NCBI GenBank assembly: GCA_024220505.1
Contig: JAKZZE010000041.1
Span: 1 to 64,000 of the forward strand
Length of the DNA stretch: 64,000 bases
Reading direction: 5' to 3'
Origin: Rhizopus arrhizus
Lineage: Eukaryota; Mucoromycota; Mucoromycetes; Mucorales; Rhizopodaceae
Position numbers and translations under genes: made by a program. The notes under the pieces were generated by a model. It was not told the DNA's origin, ran no database searches, and saw only the letters and a program-made list of their open reading frames with translations. Positions 52,260 to 62,537 of the stretch are shown piece by piece. Each line of letters begins with the position of its first letter. Within the stretch, counting starts at the first letter, position 1.

Positions 52260-52308
52260 ATTAATAAATTTTTTTAATGTAAAATTATCCTTTCTTTTTT
52301 TTATAATT

Positions 52309-53427
52309 ATGAAGGGCGATTGCTTAATAAGCAGAGATCTACCTTTTACACCTTACGATGTCAAATGGTTTCCTTGTTCTTCACGCATTTGTGTAGTTGG
52401 AGCTACAAAACAAGGAACAGGCCATGTTGCAATTTATGGCATGTCAGGCAAACAACTTGAACTCAAATCAGAGGTACGATAAATTGACATTTCTATTTCA
52501 ATCACTCTGAAAAAAAGCATACTTTTTATCAAAGACAGAAACAAATGCAGTAGCAAGATGTACCACTATTGTAGGGCAAGCACGTCATTTAGCAGTAGGT
52601 GATTTTGAAGGTCAAATTCAAACTTGGTAAGAACAAAAAAAAAAAAAAACAAATCAACTGTACGCGCTTTTAAGCTGTGTGTGTGGCGCCCCTAACAAAG
52701 AAAAAAAAAATTAGGGATCCTCAAAAACTAGATATTCCTTTAACCTCTGTCAAAGGACATGAAAGCATCATCAACTGTATCGATAGCTTGAACCATGCGG
52801 GAGAACCAGCAGAGATCGCAACAGGCAGCAGGGATGGCTGTGTCAAGGTGTGGGACATGAGACAGCCTGAAAGGGCCGTTTTGACCATAAAATCCAACCA
52901 AGTGTCGAGAGATATTTGGGCAACTGTGTTTGGCTGGATCAGAGGCCACAAGGTGATTGCGGTTGGGTATGAGGATGGGACGATTCAGTTGTTTGATGTG
53001 AATGGGTCACACTATTTATGGGAAACTAAAGTAGAAGGCGGTGTGTGTTCAATGGATTTCAAAAAGGACAGTTTACTTGTCAGTACACTATCGGGTGCTT
53101 ATGTCATCCATGTCGAATCAGGAAAGAAAACACAAGTGGATGTAAAGCATGAAAAGAAGAGCTCACAAGCATGCTCATCCATTTTTATAGGTTGCTCAAG
53201 AGACCACATTGTGGAGTATTAAACATATGCCTGGAACCGATTGGTTTGCTATTGCAGGTGGAGATGGAACCCTGTCAACGTACAGTGCCAGTAGGCCTAC
53301 CGTCGCAGAAAACACATTGAGTTTATCAAAACATCCTGTCACTTCCTTGGACTGGAATAAAGACAAGAAAGGGTTGTTTGCTTGTGGTGCATTTGATAGA
53401 ACAGTAAGGATTGGTATGATTCAATAA
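52309..53427 (+). CDS. WDR92: WDR92/DNAAF10-like WD40 protein
   Basis: A WD40 beta-propeller. In other eukaryotes WDR92 works with the R2TP/prefoldin-like co-chaperone (PAQosome) and is needed to assemble axonemal dyneins. Exons: 52309-52473, 52535-52626, 52715-53141 and 53191-53427, giving 306 residues, shorter than the ~357 of animals. The match is good along the length: V-K-W-F-P-C-S near the start, A-V-G-D-F-E-G-Q-I-Q-T-W, V-K-G-H-E-S-I-I-N, A-T-G-S-R-D-G-C-V-K-V-W-D, W-E-T-K-V-E-G-G-V-C-S, L-W-S-I-K-H-M-P and a final L-D-W-N-K-D-K-K-G-L-F. The last intron (53142-53190) is inferred because without it the frame leaves the homology. The start is 49 bp after the IARS stop, so its promoter must overlap the IARS 3' end. 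Confidence 0.85.
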
Positions 53428-53659
53428 AAAGGAGACTTTATTTATTTTTTACGTACTTGTTTTCGACACATGTTCAATTCATGCTCATCTGCTCTAACTA
53501 CCTTTTTTCATTCTTTTCGCTATTCATTTTATATACCCGTAGCATGTTGTATGCATACCATCAGAGTTACTTTAGTATCTTTTGAAGCCTCAAACCTTGT
53601 TTTGCTCTCTTTAATGCTTTTCGTTTCTTGTGCAATACCAGTCCTCTAAATTCAAGTCT

Positions 53660-53691
<32 letters not shown>

Positions 53692-54461
53692 CCTTCGGCT
53701 CCTTTGTTCTATATGGTGCCATAATAGCAGCTTCTTTTAATGCTTCAGTACGAGAACGATTGAATTAATAGTCGACAAGCGTTGGTAAGATATTAAGATG
53801 TTTCACTGATGAAAGCTGTTTTACTTCTTTTTCTGAGTCAGATATGACACTACCTTGAAACTTTTCTATCTTTTTAGGGCGCTCTTCAACATTAGCTGCA
53901 GAGTGTAGTAAAACCTAAAGTTTTTCCGTTTGCTACATGTTTTTCTGGTAGCTATTAGCGACCTTCCACTCATGTTTTATACTTTACTGCAAAAGTCTCG
54001 ACATTCAATGTATCGTTTACCTCGAGATTTCATTGGCTGAACCAAACCATTCAGTAACCTTTCATTTCGTTTCTGAATGTTTATACTCTCTTTGCTTTTT
54101 TTGTTAACTATTTCAAATTCTTTTCCTTCAGGGCCTTTCGGCTGTTTTGCTTGTTGTGATAAACGTTTGCATACAATCCTTCCTCTTTCTAAGCAAACTG
54201 CAATTTGCACTGCTACAAAATCTATCTACTTACCGTACGGCTTTTCCTTTGGGTTGCTTCAGGTAAGCTGGGCATGGGAAGTTGGTTGATTAGAGAAAAA
54301 GAAAAGGCGATCTGATCTAAAGCTACAAGCATTCTGTCCCAAGAAAATAAACTCGAGACGGTTTTTTATTTCAATCTCTTTGTGCACATGCCCACTGTGA
54401 GCATAACACTCGAATTCTTTATAGTGTGATAATGGCTTGAGCTTATATTCATTCAGACAAA

Positions 54462-54464
<3 letters not shown>
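53428..54464. other. Interval with a possible minus-strand retroposed sequence
   Basis: After the WDR92 3' end, a T28 run (53661-53688) reads as a poly(A) tail on the minus strand. To its right the minus strand has broken ORF pieces, e.g. H-Y-K-E-F-E-C-Y-A-H-S-G-H-V (about 54400) and G-R-I-V-C-K-R-L-S-Q-Q-A-K-Q (about 54150). I do not recognise the family. It could be a retroposed fragment of about 780 bp lying between two poly(T) tracts. Confidence 0.35.

Positions 54465-54516
<52 letters not shown>
54465..54516. repeat. T52 homopolymer tract
   Basis: 52 consecutive T on the plus strand. On the minus strand it is an A-run 46 nt after the uL10m stop codon and about 30 nt after an AATAAA signal, i.e. 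about where the mRNA would be polyadenylated. Confidence 0.9.
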
Positions 54517-54517
<1 letters not shown>

Positions 54518-54562
54518 AAAAAGAACAAGTTCTATTAAGCAATCAATTTTATTTCTATTTTT

Positions 54563-55257
54563 CTAAATTCTTCTATCCAAGACACTGTGCAATTCATTGG
54601 CAGGTTGACTCAATGTACTGATCAATTTACGAGCAGGCGCCTCAATCACACCTACCACTTGAGCACGTAATTGATCCAAGGATGGCAAGTCCACCACCTT
54701 TAATACATCGGATTGAGTGAGCAAGATGTCATCCAGTTTTCCACCCAAGAGTAGCAACTTTTTGTTTTTGGAGAGCAATTCGACTGATTTTTTCAATATG
54801 TCCGTGCTATCATCTGCGTTACTGTACAGTACACAACTGGGCCCAGTCAAAAGAGGTTGAAGGTTGCAGTATTTAGTGCTGCGTAAGGCGGCAGAGAACA
54901 CACTGGGACGTAAGACGGTCAGGGTAGCGTTGCTGTTGAGATCTTGTCGAATCTGTGTGAATTCTTTGACAGTTAAATTGTTGTGTTGAAAGACAAAGAC
55001 GGCACGATTGTTTTGAATGATGTCATTGTATTGATTGTAAAGATATGTACGACGAGGAGGGTGAACGGTGGCTTTCTTTGAGGCGTCTATGGATTATGAG
55101 TAAAAAAATAATAAGGTAATTTGGATATTTACAAGTACGAATGGGTATGTTGATTGGTTTTAAATTACAAATCAAAGAATGACTGACTACAAGTAAATTT
55201 TACTGTAAGAAAGGGATGAATCGCTGTAGTTTTTCTTTTACATGATCTTAGTGACAT
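54563..55257 (-). CDS. MRPL10: Mitochondrial ribosomal protein uL10m
   Basis: The large-subunit protein that carries the L7/L12 stalk in mitochondrial ribosomes. Two exons on the minus strand: 55257-55242 (16 nt) and 55086-54563, giving 179 residues. The joined N-terminus M-S-L-R-S-Y-A-S-K-K-A-T-V-H is a plausible mitochondrial targeting peptide. The body has Y-N-D-I-I-Q-N-N-R-A-V-F-V-F-Q-H-N-N-L-T, then D-L-N-S-N-A-T-L, and a C-terminal part with L-R-A-Q-V-V-G-V-I-E-A-P-A-R-K-L-I-S-T-L-S-Q-P that fits the family pattern L-x-x-P-A-x-x-L-x-x-x-L-x-x-P. The 155-nt intron is longer than the others here, so exon 1 is less certain. It is divergent from SERF, 363 bp away. Confidence 0.85.
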
Positions 55258-55620
55258 TTTGATAAAAAAGGGGGTCTTTTTTTTAGACATGGACCTTGAA
55301 AGTCACAGCTATCGGACTTGGAAAAACCAAGGCAAAAGAGATATTAGCATAGCAAGTAATTACATTAAGAAAAGCAAAATAAAAACGTAGTTGATTAAAG
55401 TAAAAGTTGTTTACAGATAAATAATACAGTGAATTGAATATAAATTTCAGCATTTTTTTAATTCATGTGGATTATATATGAAAGAGCAAGACAAAAAGAA
55501 GTACACAGATCAACTATTTGTTTGCATTCGGTCGTTGATTGAAATTTTCATTCTTTTTTCTTCTTTACTCTTCTTTTTAATTCTTTCCTCTCTTTATTAA
55601 ATACAAAGCACTTCTTTTCA
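55258..55620. promoter_or_regulatory. Shared promoter interval of uL10m and SERF
   Basis: A 363-bp interval between two divergent ATGs. The right end is T/C-rich (CTTTACTCTTC type), as in several leaders here. No TATA box is obvious on the uL10m side. Confidence 0.45.
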
Positions 55621-55926
55621 ATGACTCGTAAGTGTCTTCAAAAAGATTAAAGTCAAATGATTCAAAAATTTATTTTTCAAAGGTGGTAATCAGAGAGAAC
55701 AAGCACGTTTAAAGAATCTTAAAAAGAAGGAAAAAGAAAATAAGGGAAAATCAAATCATAATGGTATGTCGGTTAATCAAAAGAAGGAAAGGTAAATATC
55801 GAGTCAATAAAAGTAAAATACTGAATAGATTTAATAAATAGTGATGCTGCCATCATGCGCGCTAAACAAGAAGCTGCTTTAGCAAAGAAACAAGCTGAGG
55901 CTGCTGCTGGCATAAAGAAAAAATAA
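55621..55926 (+). CDS. SERF: SERF/4F5-family small protein
   Basis: A small, very basic protein of 66 residues. Exons: 55621-55627 (7 nt), 55683-55791 and 55842-55926. The product begins M-T-R-G-N-Q-R-E-Q-A-R-L-K-N-L-K-K, which is the near-invariant start of the SERF (4F5) family, and ends in an alanine/lysine helix (A-K-K-Q-A-E-A-A-A). The second intron boundary is set by the family pattern S-D-A-A-I-M-R-A-K-Q. SERF proteins bind RNA and promote amyloid formation of other proteins; the physiological role in fungi is not settled. It is too short and too split to show as one ORF. Confidence 0.9.
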
Positions 55927-56197
55927 CCTTCAAATGTAAATTTAGAAAAAAAAAAAAAAAATTGAGAGCCTATACATGTTTTTCCTTTTTTTTTTATATA
56001 TAAAACAATAATCAAGAGAAGAAAGAAAAAAGTACCTAAAAGAAAGTGTTGCCCTGATTACATTGTTTCATATGTGTGTATGTGCGTATATGTTGTCTAT
56101 GTCTCACGTTCTATAAAAAAAGGGTTAACCCCCCCTCTCTTTATCCTATTCATCTCTACTCCCTTTTCTTTCTTTTTCTCTTTCTCCTTTTAATAAT
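55927..56197. promoter_or_regulatory. Promoter interval of the DESI gene
   Basis: It contains the SERF 3' end, an A-run/T-run and a C/T-rich leader (CTCTTTCTCCTTTT) before the next ATG. No gene. Confidence 0.4.
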
Positions 56198-56955
56198 ATG
56201 CTTAATTTAATACAAAACTTGTTCAATAAAACCAACATTGACCCAGAAAAAGAACAATTCAAAAGTATAGAAACTAATAACAATGAAGCGCCATCATTAA
56301 TTTATCTCCCTTTTTTAGTCACTTTAAATGTTTATGACATAGTAAATACTTGTAAATCACTCATTCTCTTTTTAACAAAAATTAGTTGAAACCTAGTCTT
56401 CTTACTCACTTTGGTTATGTTGTGGGCATCGGTAATAAGACGAATGATAGACAGTGATTTAATCATTTATTTGGATGATAGGTGTCTATCACACAGGCAT
56501 TGAAATTGGAATGCGAGAATACTGTTTTGCAGGACATGACTATGAGAATGCTACTGGCGTATTTGTGATTCAGCCTAAATTTACGCCTAATGATTTGATA
56601 TTCAAGTAAACTAGGATATAAACATGATGAGATTCTGATTGTATAATAGACGTTCTATTCATATGGGATATACTAAATTAAGTCAAGAAGAGATAGACAA
56701 AGTGATAAAAGAAATATCGAATGAATACATTGGACCTTCTTATAGCCTATTAACAAGGTACATCTATCTCATAATTATCTTATGATTAACACGATGCTTA
56801 GAAATTGTAATCATTTCTCTGAAGACCTTTGTAAAAGGTTGACAGGAAGATCCATTCCTGGCTGGATTAACCGTGCAGCCAAATTAGGTACTATTTTCCC
56901 GTGTGTCATACCCACTATCTGGGTCGATCCCCCTGAGACTACAATTGGCAAGTAA
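56198..56955 (+). CDS. DESI/PPPDE-family isopeptidase
   Basis: A thiol isopeptidase of the PPPDE (DeSI) group, which removes SUMO or ubiquitin from proteins. Exons: 56198-56341, 56386-56431, 56482-56605, 56650-56757 and 56802-56955, giving 191 residues. The fold marks are V-T-L-N-V-Y-D-I, the catalytic His in G-V-Y-H-T-G-I-E-I, Y-C-F-A-G-H-D-Y, and the catalytic Cys in R-N-C-N-H-F-S-E-D-L-C, followed by I-P-G-W-I-N-R-A-A-K-L-G. A N-terminal ~40-residue extension precedes the domain. I end the CDS at TAA 56953-56955; splicing at the GTAAAA there would add only a few residues. It most resembles DESI2-type proteins by the N-H-F-S box. Confidence 0.85.
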
Positions 56956-57294
56956 AACACTGTGGGTTTTTAAATAAAAATTAATCCAGTGTATTCTAGT
57001 TCCCGATAGTAGTGTGACATTATCAAAAGTAGAAGAAAAGGACATGTTGTGAATAAATCGGAAAGATGACAGAGAACGCGTTTATGTTTAGATGATTTAA
57101 AATTTACTGTTATTAAAAGAATCTATTGAACTGAAGATAATTAATGTGTGTGTACAAAGACTTTTATATAAGACACTCGCATGAAATACACGATTTGAAT
57201 TAATTTAAAGTGACATTAAAACACGTGCTGAATTGTAAATTTCTATTCTTTTCCTATCCTTTTCTCTTTCTCTTTCTCTTTTTCACTTTACAAT
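56956..57294. promoter_or_regulatory. Promoter interval of the RhoGAP gene
   Basis: 339 bp without a gene. It ends in a long CT-rich leader (about 57246-57285), similar to the one before the DESI gene. Confidence 0.4.
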
Positions 57295-59278
57295 ATGCTC
57301 GCAGTCAGTGAACAAAGTGAACCAAGAGTTTCTCGAGAGTATACGGCACCAATCGAAAGCAACAATAACGGCCAAGATGACCAAGTGATTTCAACTTTAA
57401 TTAATCTTGAAGTAAGCATAAGAATAATAATGTTTACTTGTCAAAAGATAACAATAAGCAATCCAGGGTGGATTTCAATGTTTGCTGGATAAAGTAAAAG
57501 GTGATATGCAAGCTGCAAAGGATGTTTCATTGTTTTTGAAAAAGAGAGCGGCTATTGAAGAAGAATATGGGAAACAAATGATTAAGCTGGCTCAATCGAT
57601 GACAGAATCATTTGATAAAGGACACAGTAATAATCTTAGGTAAGGATAAGCTCAGTTGTAAATCATACTAAAAAGTAAATAGATCGTATGGAACAACTTG
57701 GTTATCATTTCTTAAAGTACATGAAAAAATTGGTGAACAGCGTATAAAATTTTCAAGTGATATTACAGAAGTATCGGATGATATACAAATTACTTATAAA
57801 GATACTGAAAAGAGTAGAAAACAAACAAAGGAATTGGGTGTACGTCATGAAAAGAACAGGGTAGATGCTGAGATTGCTTTGGAGAAGGTATGAAATAGGA
57901 CAAGAGTAAAGGGAACTGACGTTGAGGGTATTAGAGTAAACAAAAATATGAACAATCAAGCGAAGATTGGGAAAAGGCTATTTTAAATAGAAACCTGAAT
58001 GAAACAGATCCAAATGCAAGAAAGACTGGTTTATTCAAGAATAACAAGACACCTGCTCAAGTAAATAGGATTGTTATTATGATCATAGTGACTTATTTTT
58101 ATTCTAGTTGAAGAAAATAGTAGATGATTCATGTGCCAAAGCCAATTTAGCTCAATCTACTTATAAATCTCAATTATCATCTACCAATGCAGCCAGGCAC
58201 GAATACTTTTCAGCACATCTTCCCTCTGATATCTCCACTTTACACAATTTAAATAATGAGTGCTGTGCGGCCATCAAATATCAATTGGCACGTTATGCTT
58301 ACATATTTGAACTTGCACTGATACAAGATGGATTGGCATTGGATAATGACGAAGGAAACGGGCTGAGATCACTTACTGAGAAAATAAATCACAACAAAGA
58401 TACAGAAGAGTTGGTGCAAGAGTTTAGTAAAAGAGCTCAAGCGTTAAATAAGGAAGATATTCCCTATAAAGAATACATCATGGTAAGCTAAATTCATCAC
58501 TATTCAACTACAACGCATCTTATTATTGATAGTCTTCAACAGCAATGAGTGTATTAAAGCCTAATCCAGTATTTGGTGTGCCATTAACTACCTTAATGGA
58601 AAGAGACAAACACGAGATTCCGTTGATAGTTACCAAATGTGTAGAAGCAATAGAAAAGTATGGCTTAAAGAGTGTTGGTATATACCGTTTGTCTGGTACA
58701 AATACACATATACAACGACTGAAGAACGATTTTGATTTTAGTAAGTGGATACGCTATTGTGTCATGTTACTTACTGTAATGTAGATTGTGGAGAAGTTGA
58801 TTTATCGACAGAAGATAATAGAGCTGATATCAATAATATAACAGGTGTATTGAAACTCTGGTTTAGAGAATTGCCAGATCCTGTTTTCCCTAGATCGTCT
58901 TATCAACACTTTATGAATGCTGCTAGTAAGTTGCCTCTTTTATTTACTGTCACTTGCTAAATCATACAGTAGAGATTGAAAATGAGCGTATGAGAGTATT
59001 AGGTTTGCATACGATCATTAATGATTTACCAGACGCACATTATGCCACTTTGAAATATATTATGCATCACTTGGACAAGTAAAATAGATTGTATAAGATC
59101 ACAGCATGTACTGATCAAGATGAATAGGGTGCAACAACATCAAGAGTATAATAAAATGAATACAAGTAACTTGGCAACCATATTGGGTATGTCGCTGATG
59201 GGTGGTGATGAAAATCATATCAAAATAGTTCAAACAGTTTTGGAAAACTATAGTCTAATCTTTGAACCAGACGAATAG
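57295..59278 (+). CDS. F-BAR domain RhoGAP
   Basis: A GTPase-activating protein for Rho GTPases with a membrane-curving F-BAR domain, similar in layout to yeast Rgd1. Nine exons: 57295-57411, 57467-57639, 57683-57887, 57935-58060, 58108-58482, 58533-58740, 58785-58925, 58970-59078 and 59128-59278, giving 534 residues. The F-BAR part (~40-290) begins F-Q-C-L-L-D-K-V-K-G-D and holds L-K-K-R-A-A-I-E-E-E-Y-G-K. The RhoGAP part (~335-530) has F-G-V-P-L, the arginine finger in G-I-Y-R-L-S-G, K-L-W-F-R-E-L-P-D-P-V and N-L-A-T-I-L-G-M-S-L. All introns are 43-60 nt and keep frame. It probably acts in polarised growth or wall signalling, by analogy with Rgd1. Confidence 0.9.
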
Positions 59279-59464
59279 TAGTCATTGGTTTATATACTTG
59301 TCAGTCTACATACAGTATTCCCCCCCCCCCCTTTGTACGGTTCCTGACTATGTTACACGTACTAAATATTTCTCTGTTTATATAAACCAAAATGATTTTC
59401 CATGCATTTATATTATGTTTTTCAATTATTTTTTTTTTCTTCTTTTTTGAATCATATTGTATGC

Positions 59465-60343
59465 ATGCCATCTACTTTAAATTTTTATGTTGACTGTTTG
59501 CCACCTTCTTACTCTGCTGTCATGGCAGAAAAGGAAGCATCTATTCATTGGGAAATCAATGTAAGGATATGCATGAGAGGAGTAACGATCGATTTCCGTG
59601 ACATGTACTGAATAGATTCAAAAATTCACCTTTGAAGCACAAAGAATGCTAAAAATAATACAATTTCAAAGTGACATGTAAGTTGCAAGCAAAACAAAGA
59701 TTTGTTGATAAATATCCTTGTAGGCTTCAATGGAAAAATAGCTGTTTTTTAAAGAAATTAAAAGAAATAACCTCTTATAACATGTATATAAACAAAGATA
59801 TATTTTTGCAGAGAAAAATTAATAAAAAAGAGTAGGGCGCAAGATGTCTTTAGCCATAAATTGATACAAATGAATGATTTATTAGAAAACTTGATAAAAG
59901 AAGCAGAAGTAGCGCTTTGTACAAGAATGAACAATCCAAGAAAAAAGAAGAGAAAACATAAGCCGGTGAACGACATAAAGATTAAATGCATGAAAGGCCA
60001 ACAGCAATTAGATACGACGTTGAAAGAAGCGATGCAAATCACAGAAAAGACGAGATGGTCGGCAAAGGAACACATACCTTCTTTGCCTTTCATGATGCAC
60101 TATTATGCAATCTCTGCTGTCAAAAGGATCAAACGATTATTCGCGGTCACACGTAAACTTAACCAATCGACCCAATTACAAATGATGCTCTGGGCTACAT
60201 GCTTTGTCGTGTACACATTCAATCTATATCGCTGTACCTTTTGGACAAAAGGAGGATATGGAATCTTGTGGAAGCAAAGACCAAGGCACACTATCCTCTT
60301 TGGATCAACAGGGGCCCACTTGCCCTTGTTCAATTTATTGTAA
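59465..60343 (+). CDS. Unrecognised protein with one membrane span
   Basis: I do not recognise the family. Tentative exons: 59465-59560, 59616-59677, 59724-59783 and 59812-60343, giving 249 residues. The 28-nt intron 59784-59811 (GTATAT...TTGCAG) is unusually short; without it the frame hits a stop at once. The middle is helical and basic (N-N-P-R-K-K-K-R-K-H-K). Near the C-terminus M-M-L-W-A-T-C-F-V-V-Y-T-F-N-L-Y could be a membrane span. It converges with the Irc3 gene; only 8 bp separate the stop codons. Confidence 0.55.
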
Positions 60344-60351
60344 ATAAAAAA

Positions 60352-62537
60352 TCACAACGCCATCCCTTTTCCTTTTCTCTTTAGCTCAGCGGCATTTTGA
60401 CGCCTTTGCTCTTCCTTTTGTGCCTTGGCATGGGCCATGTATTCTTTTTTCCAAAGACCCAACTGTCCAAACTTTAATTTCGTAAGAAGGTCCATGGCTT
60501 GTCCCTTGCTGAGTGTTTGAGGTACATCCAACTTGTGTTTTTCAATCGCCTGTCTTTGCGCCTCTGACATAGGCGTCTTTCGAAAAGGAGCGGTGCGTGC
60601 AAGTTGTCTAAAGATGTAACCGCTAGAAAATTTCTTTTGTACCCAGGTATCCGCTGCACGGATTGCGTCGGCCAGGTGATCGGATTGTAGTGGGATCGTA
60701 TGGGGCTTTGCATAAAAGTTGTTGTGTTCATACTTGAAATAGCCCTTCCAAATTCCTTTTTGGGTGTCGTGTTAAAAAAAGAAAAATAACGCATGGAGCA
60801 TTTACCTTCATGAGAGCGTTCTAGTATAAGGTATCCTTTGGACAGGACGTGTAATACACATTTATCATCACCAATATGAACCCAGCTGTTCTTGGAAGCA
60901 TCCTTGATCTCCACACGAGTAGACAAATCAGTCATTAATTCTTGCAGTGAATCGTATTCCGTAATCCTAAGCTTCACAAGCGAATCGTCATCTTCTTCTT
61001 TTTCTTGTTCTTCATTTGTTTCTTTTTCTTTTTCGACTCTTTTCTCCAAAGCAAGTATATTTTCATCTATACACAATCTTGTTCAGATGTTGCATAAATT
61101 AAATCATCTATTTACCTCTTAATGATTCATCCATACTTAATCCTAACAATGTTGGTATAGTCACCAAGCCGGCTGTTCCACTTCTCTTGAAGTTATCTAC
61201 AAAGTCTATAATCAAACAATCCTGTTTTTCTTGATGTAATCTTAAGCCTCTTCCAAACATTTGTTGAAATAAAGTGGCTGATCGTGTAGGCCTTGCCATT
61301 AAAATACAATCGATCGATGGGATATCCGTTCCTTCTGTCAGAATAGCTAGTTTTTTAAAGAAAAATCCATCAATATGTACACAGCATACTACTTGTTTGA
61401 ACCTACCACAGTTGATTAAAACGGGTATTTTCCTATTCTTAAAATCCTCCAAAATCTGGTGTCTTGTCAAATCCGGTGTTTTACTTGTAATAAAATCCGC
61501 CTTGATGCCTTGCTGTCTAAACGCATTACACAAATCCTGGGTATGTTGAATATCCACGGCAAAGGCCAAGGTGGATTGTCTACCTGTCTCAGCCGCATAT
61601 TTTCTCCAACTCGATACAATCACCTCGTTACGAACAGAGGTATTCACAGCCTGTGAGAGTTGCGTCAGGGCAAAATCAGCACCAGAGTGACGCACATGGG
61701 AAAGGTCTACACTGGTCTTGACCGTCGTGACCTTCATTGGACTTAGGTAGCCTCGTTCAATCAAGTCAAGAAAGTCAATGTGAAATGTGATTTTGTCAAA
61801 CACGTCTGATAAACTGAGACCATCGTGTCTTTTGACGGTTGCAGAACAGCCCCAGACGAGAAGTTGTGGGTTATTAAAATAATTCAGAATGTTCAAGTAG
61901 CTATCGGCCACGGCATGATGGGCTTCGTCAATCAAGATTGCTTTGAATAGTGTTGGATCCAAATTTTCAATTCTTTTCGAGTTGTTTCTTCCAAGTGTTG
62001 GTACAGAGGCAATGATGACATCTGCATTATCGTAATCTGCTACACGTTTTCCTTGATCTATCTCAACTATCTAAGTAGGGGGGAAATGTTCATTCGATGA
62101 ATATCGTTTACAAGCTTTTTTTCTTACCAAATTTGGATTGTATCGCTTGATTTGATTATAAGCTTGGTTTAATAATTCTTGTCTGTGAGCTAATAAAAGT
62201 ACTTTGGTTGCTTTGGGTGTAGGACACGGAATACACGGAATAAGATTCGACATGATCACCTTGATAGATGGTACGTTTTATTATATTTCCTACTTTCTAC
62301 TTGAACACTTACTGTCTTTCCACTACCTTTTATATAAGGTTATAAACATGGCTCGCATATGACACTATATCACTTACCAACAGGTAAAGAAACAACTTGT
62401 TTATAGCAACCTGCCTTCAACTCTTTTAAAGAAGTCTCAATACATTCCTTTTGGTACGCTCTAAGGCTTGAATAGTTGCGAATGACTCTACTAATGGCTG
62501 TTCTTTTCACAAAAACATGACTTTTTGAAAACAGCAT
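60352..62537 (-). CDS. IRC3: Irc3-like mitochondrial DEAH/DEAD-box helicase
   Basis: A superfamily 2 helicase; yeast Irc3 acts on branched mitochondrial DNA. Exons on the minus strand: 62537-62378, 62326-62313 (14 nt), 62259-62128, 62070-61407, 61346-61116, 61066-60806 and 60755-60352, giving 621 residues. Motif I (S-L-P-V-G-S-G-K-T) is completed by the 14-nt exon. Motif Ia is L-A-H-R-Q-E-L-L; motif II D-E-A-H; motif III S-A-T; motif V E-G-T-D-I-P; motif VI Q-M-F-G-R-G-L-R. The N-terminus (M-L-F-S-K-S-H-V-F-V-K-R) suits mitochondrial import. The region after motif VI has an acidic Glu/Asp run and a basic C-terminus, as in Irc3. The intron 61347-61406 is set by homology (L-I-N-C then A-I-L-T-E-G-T). 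Confidence 0.85.
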
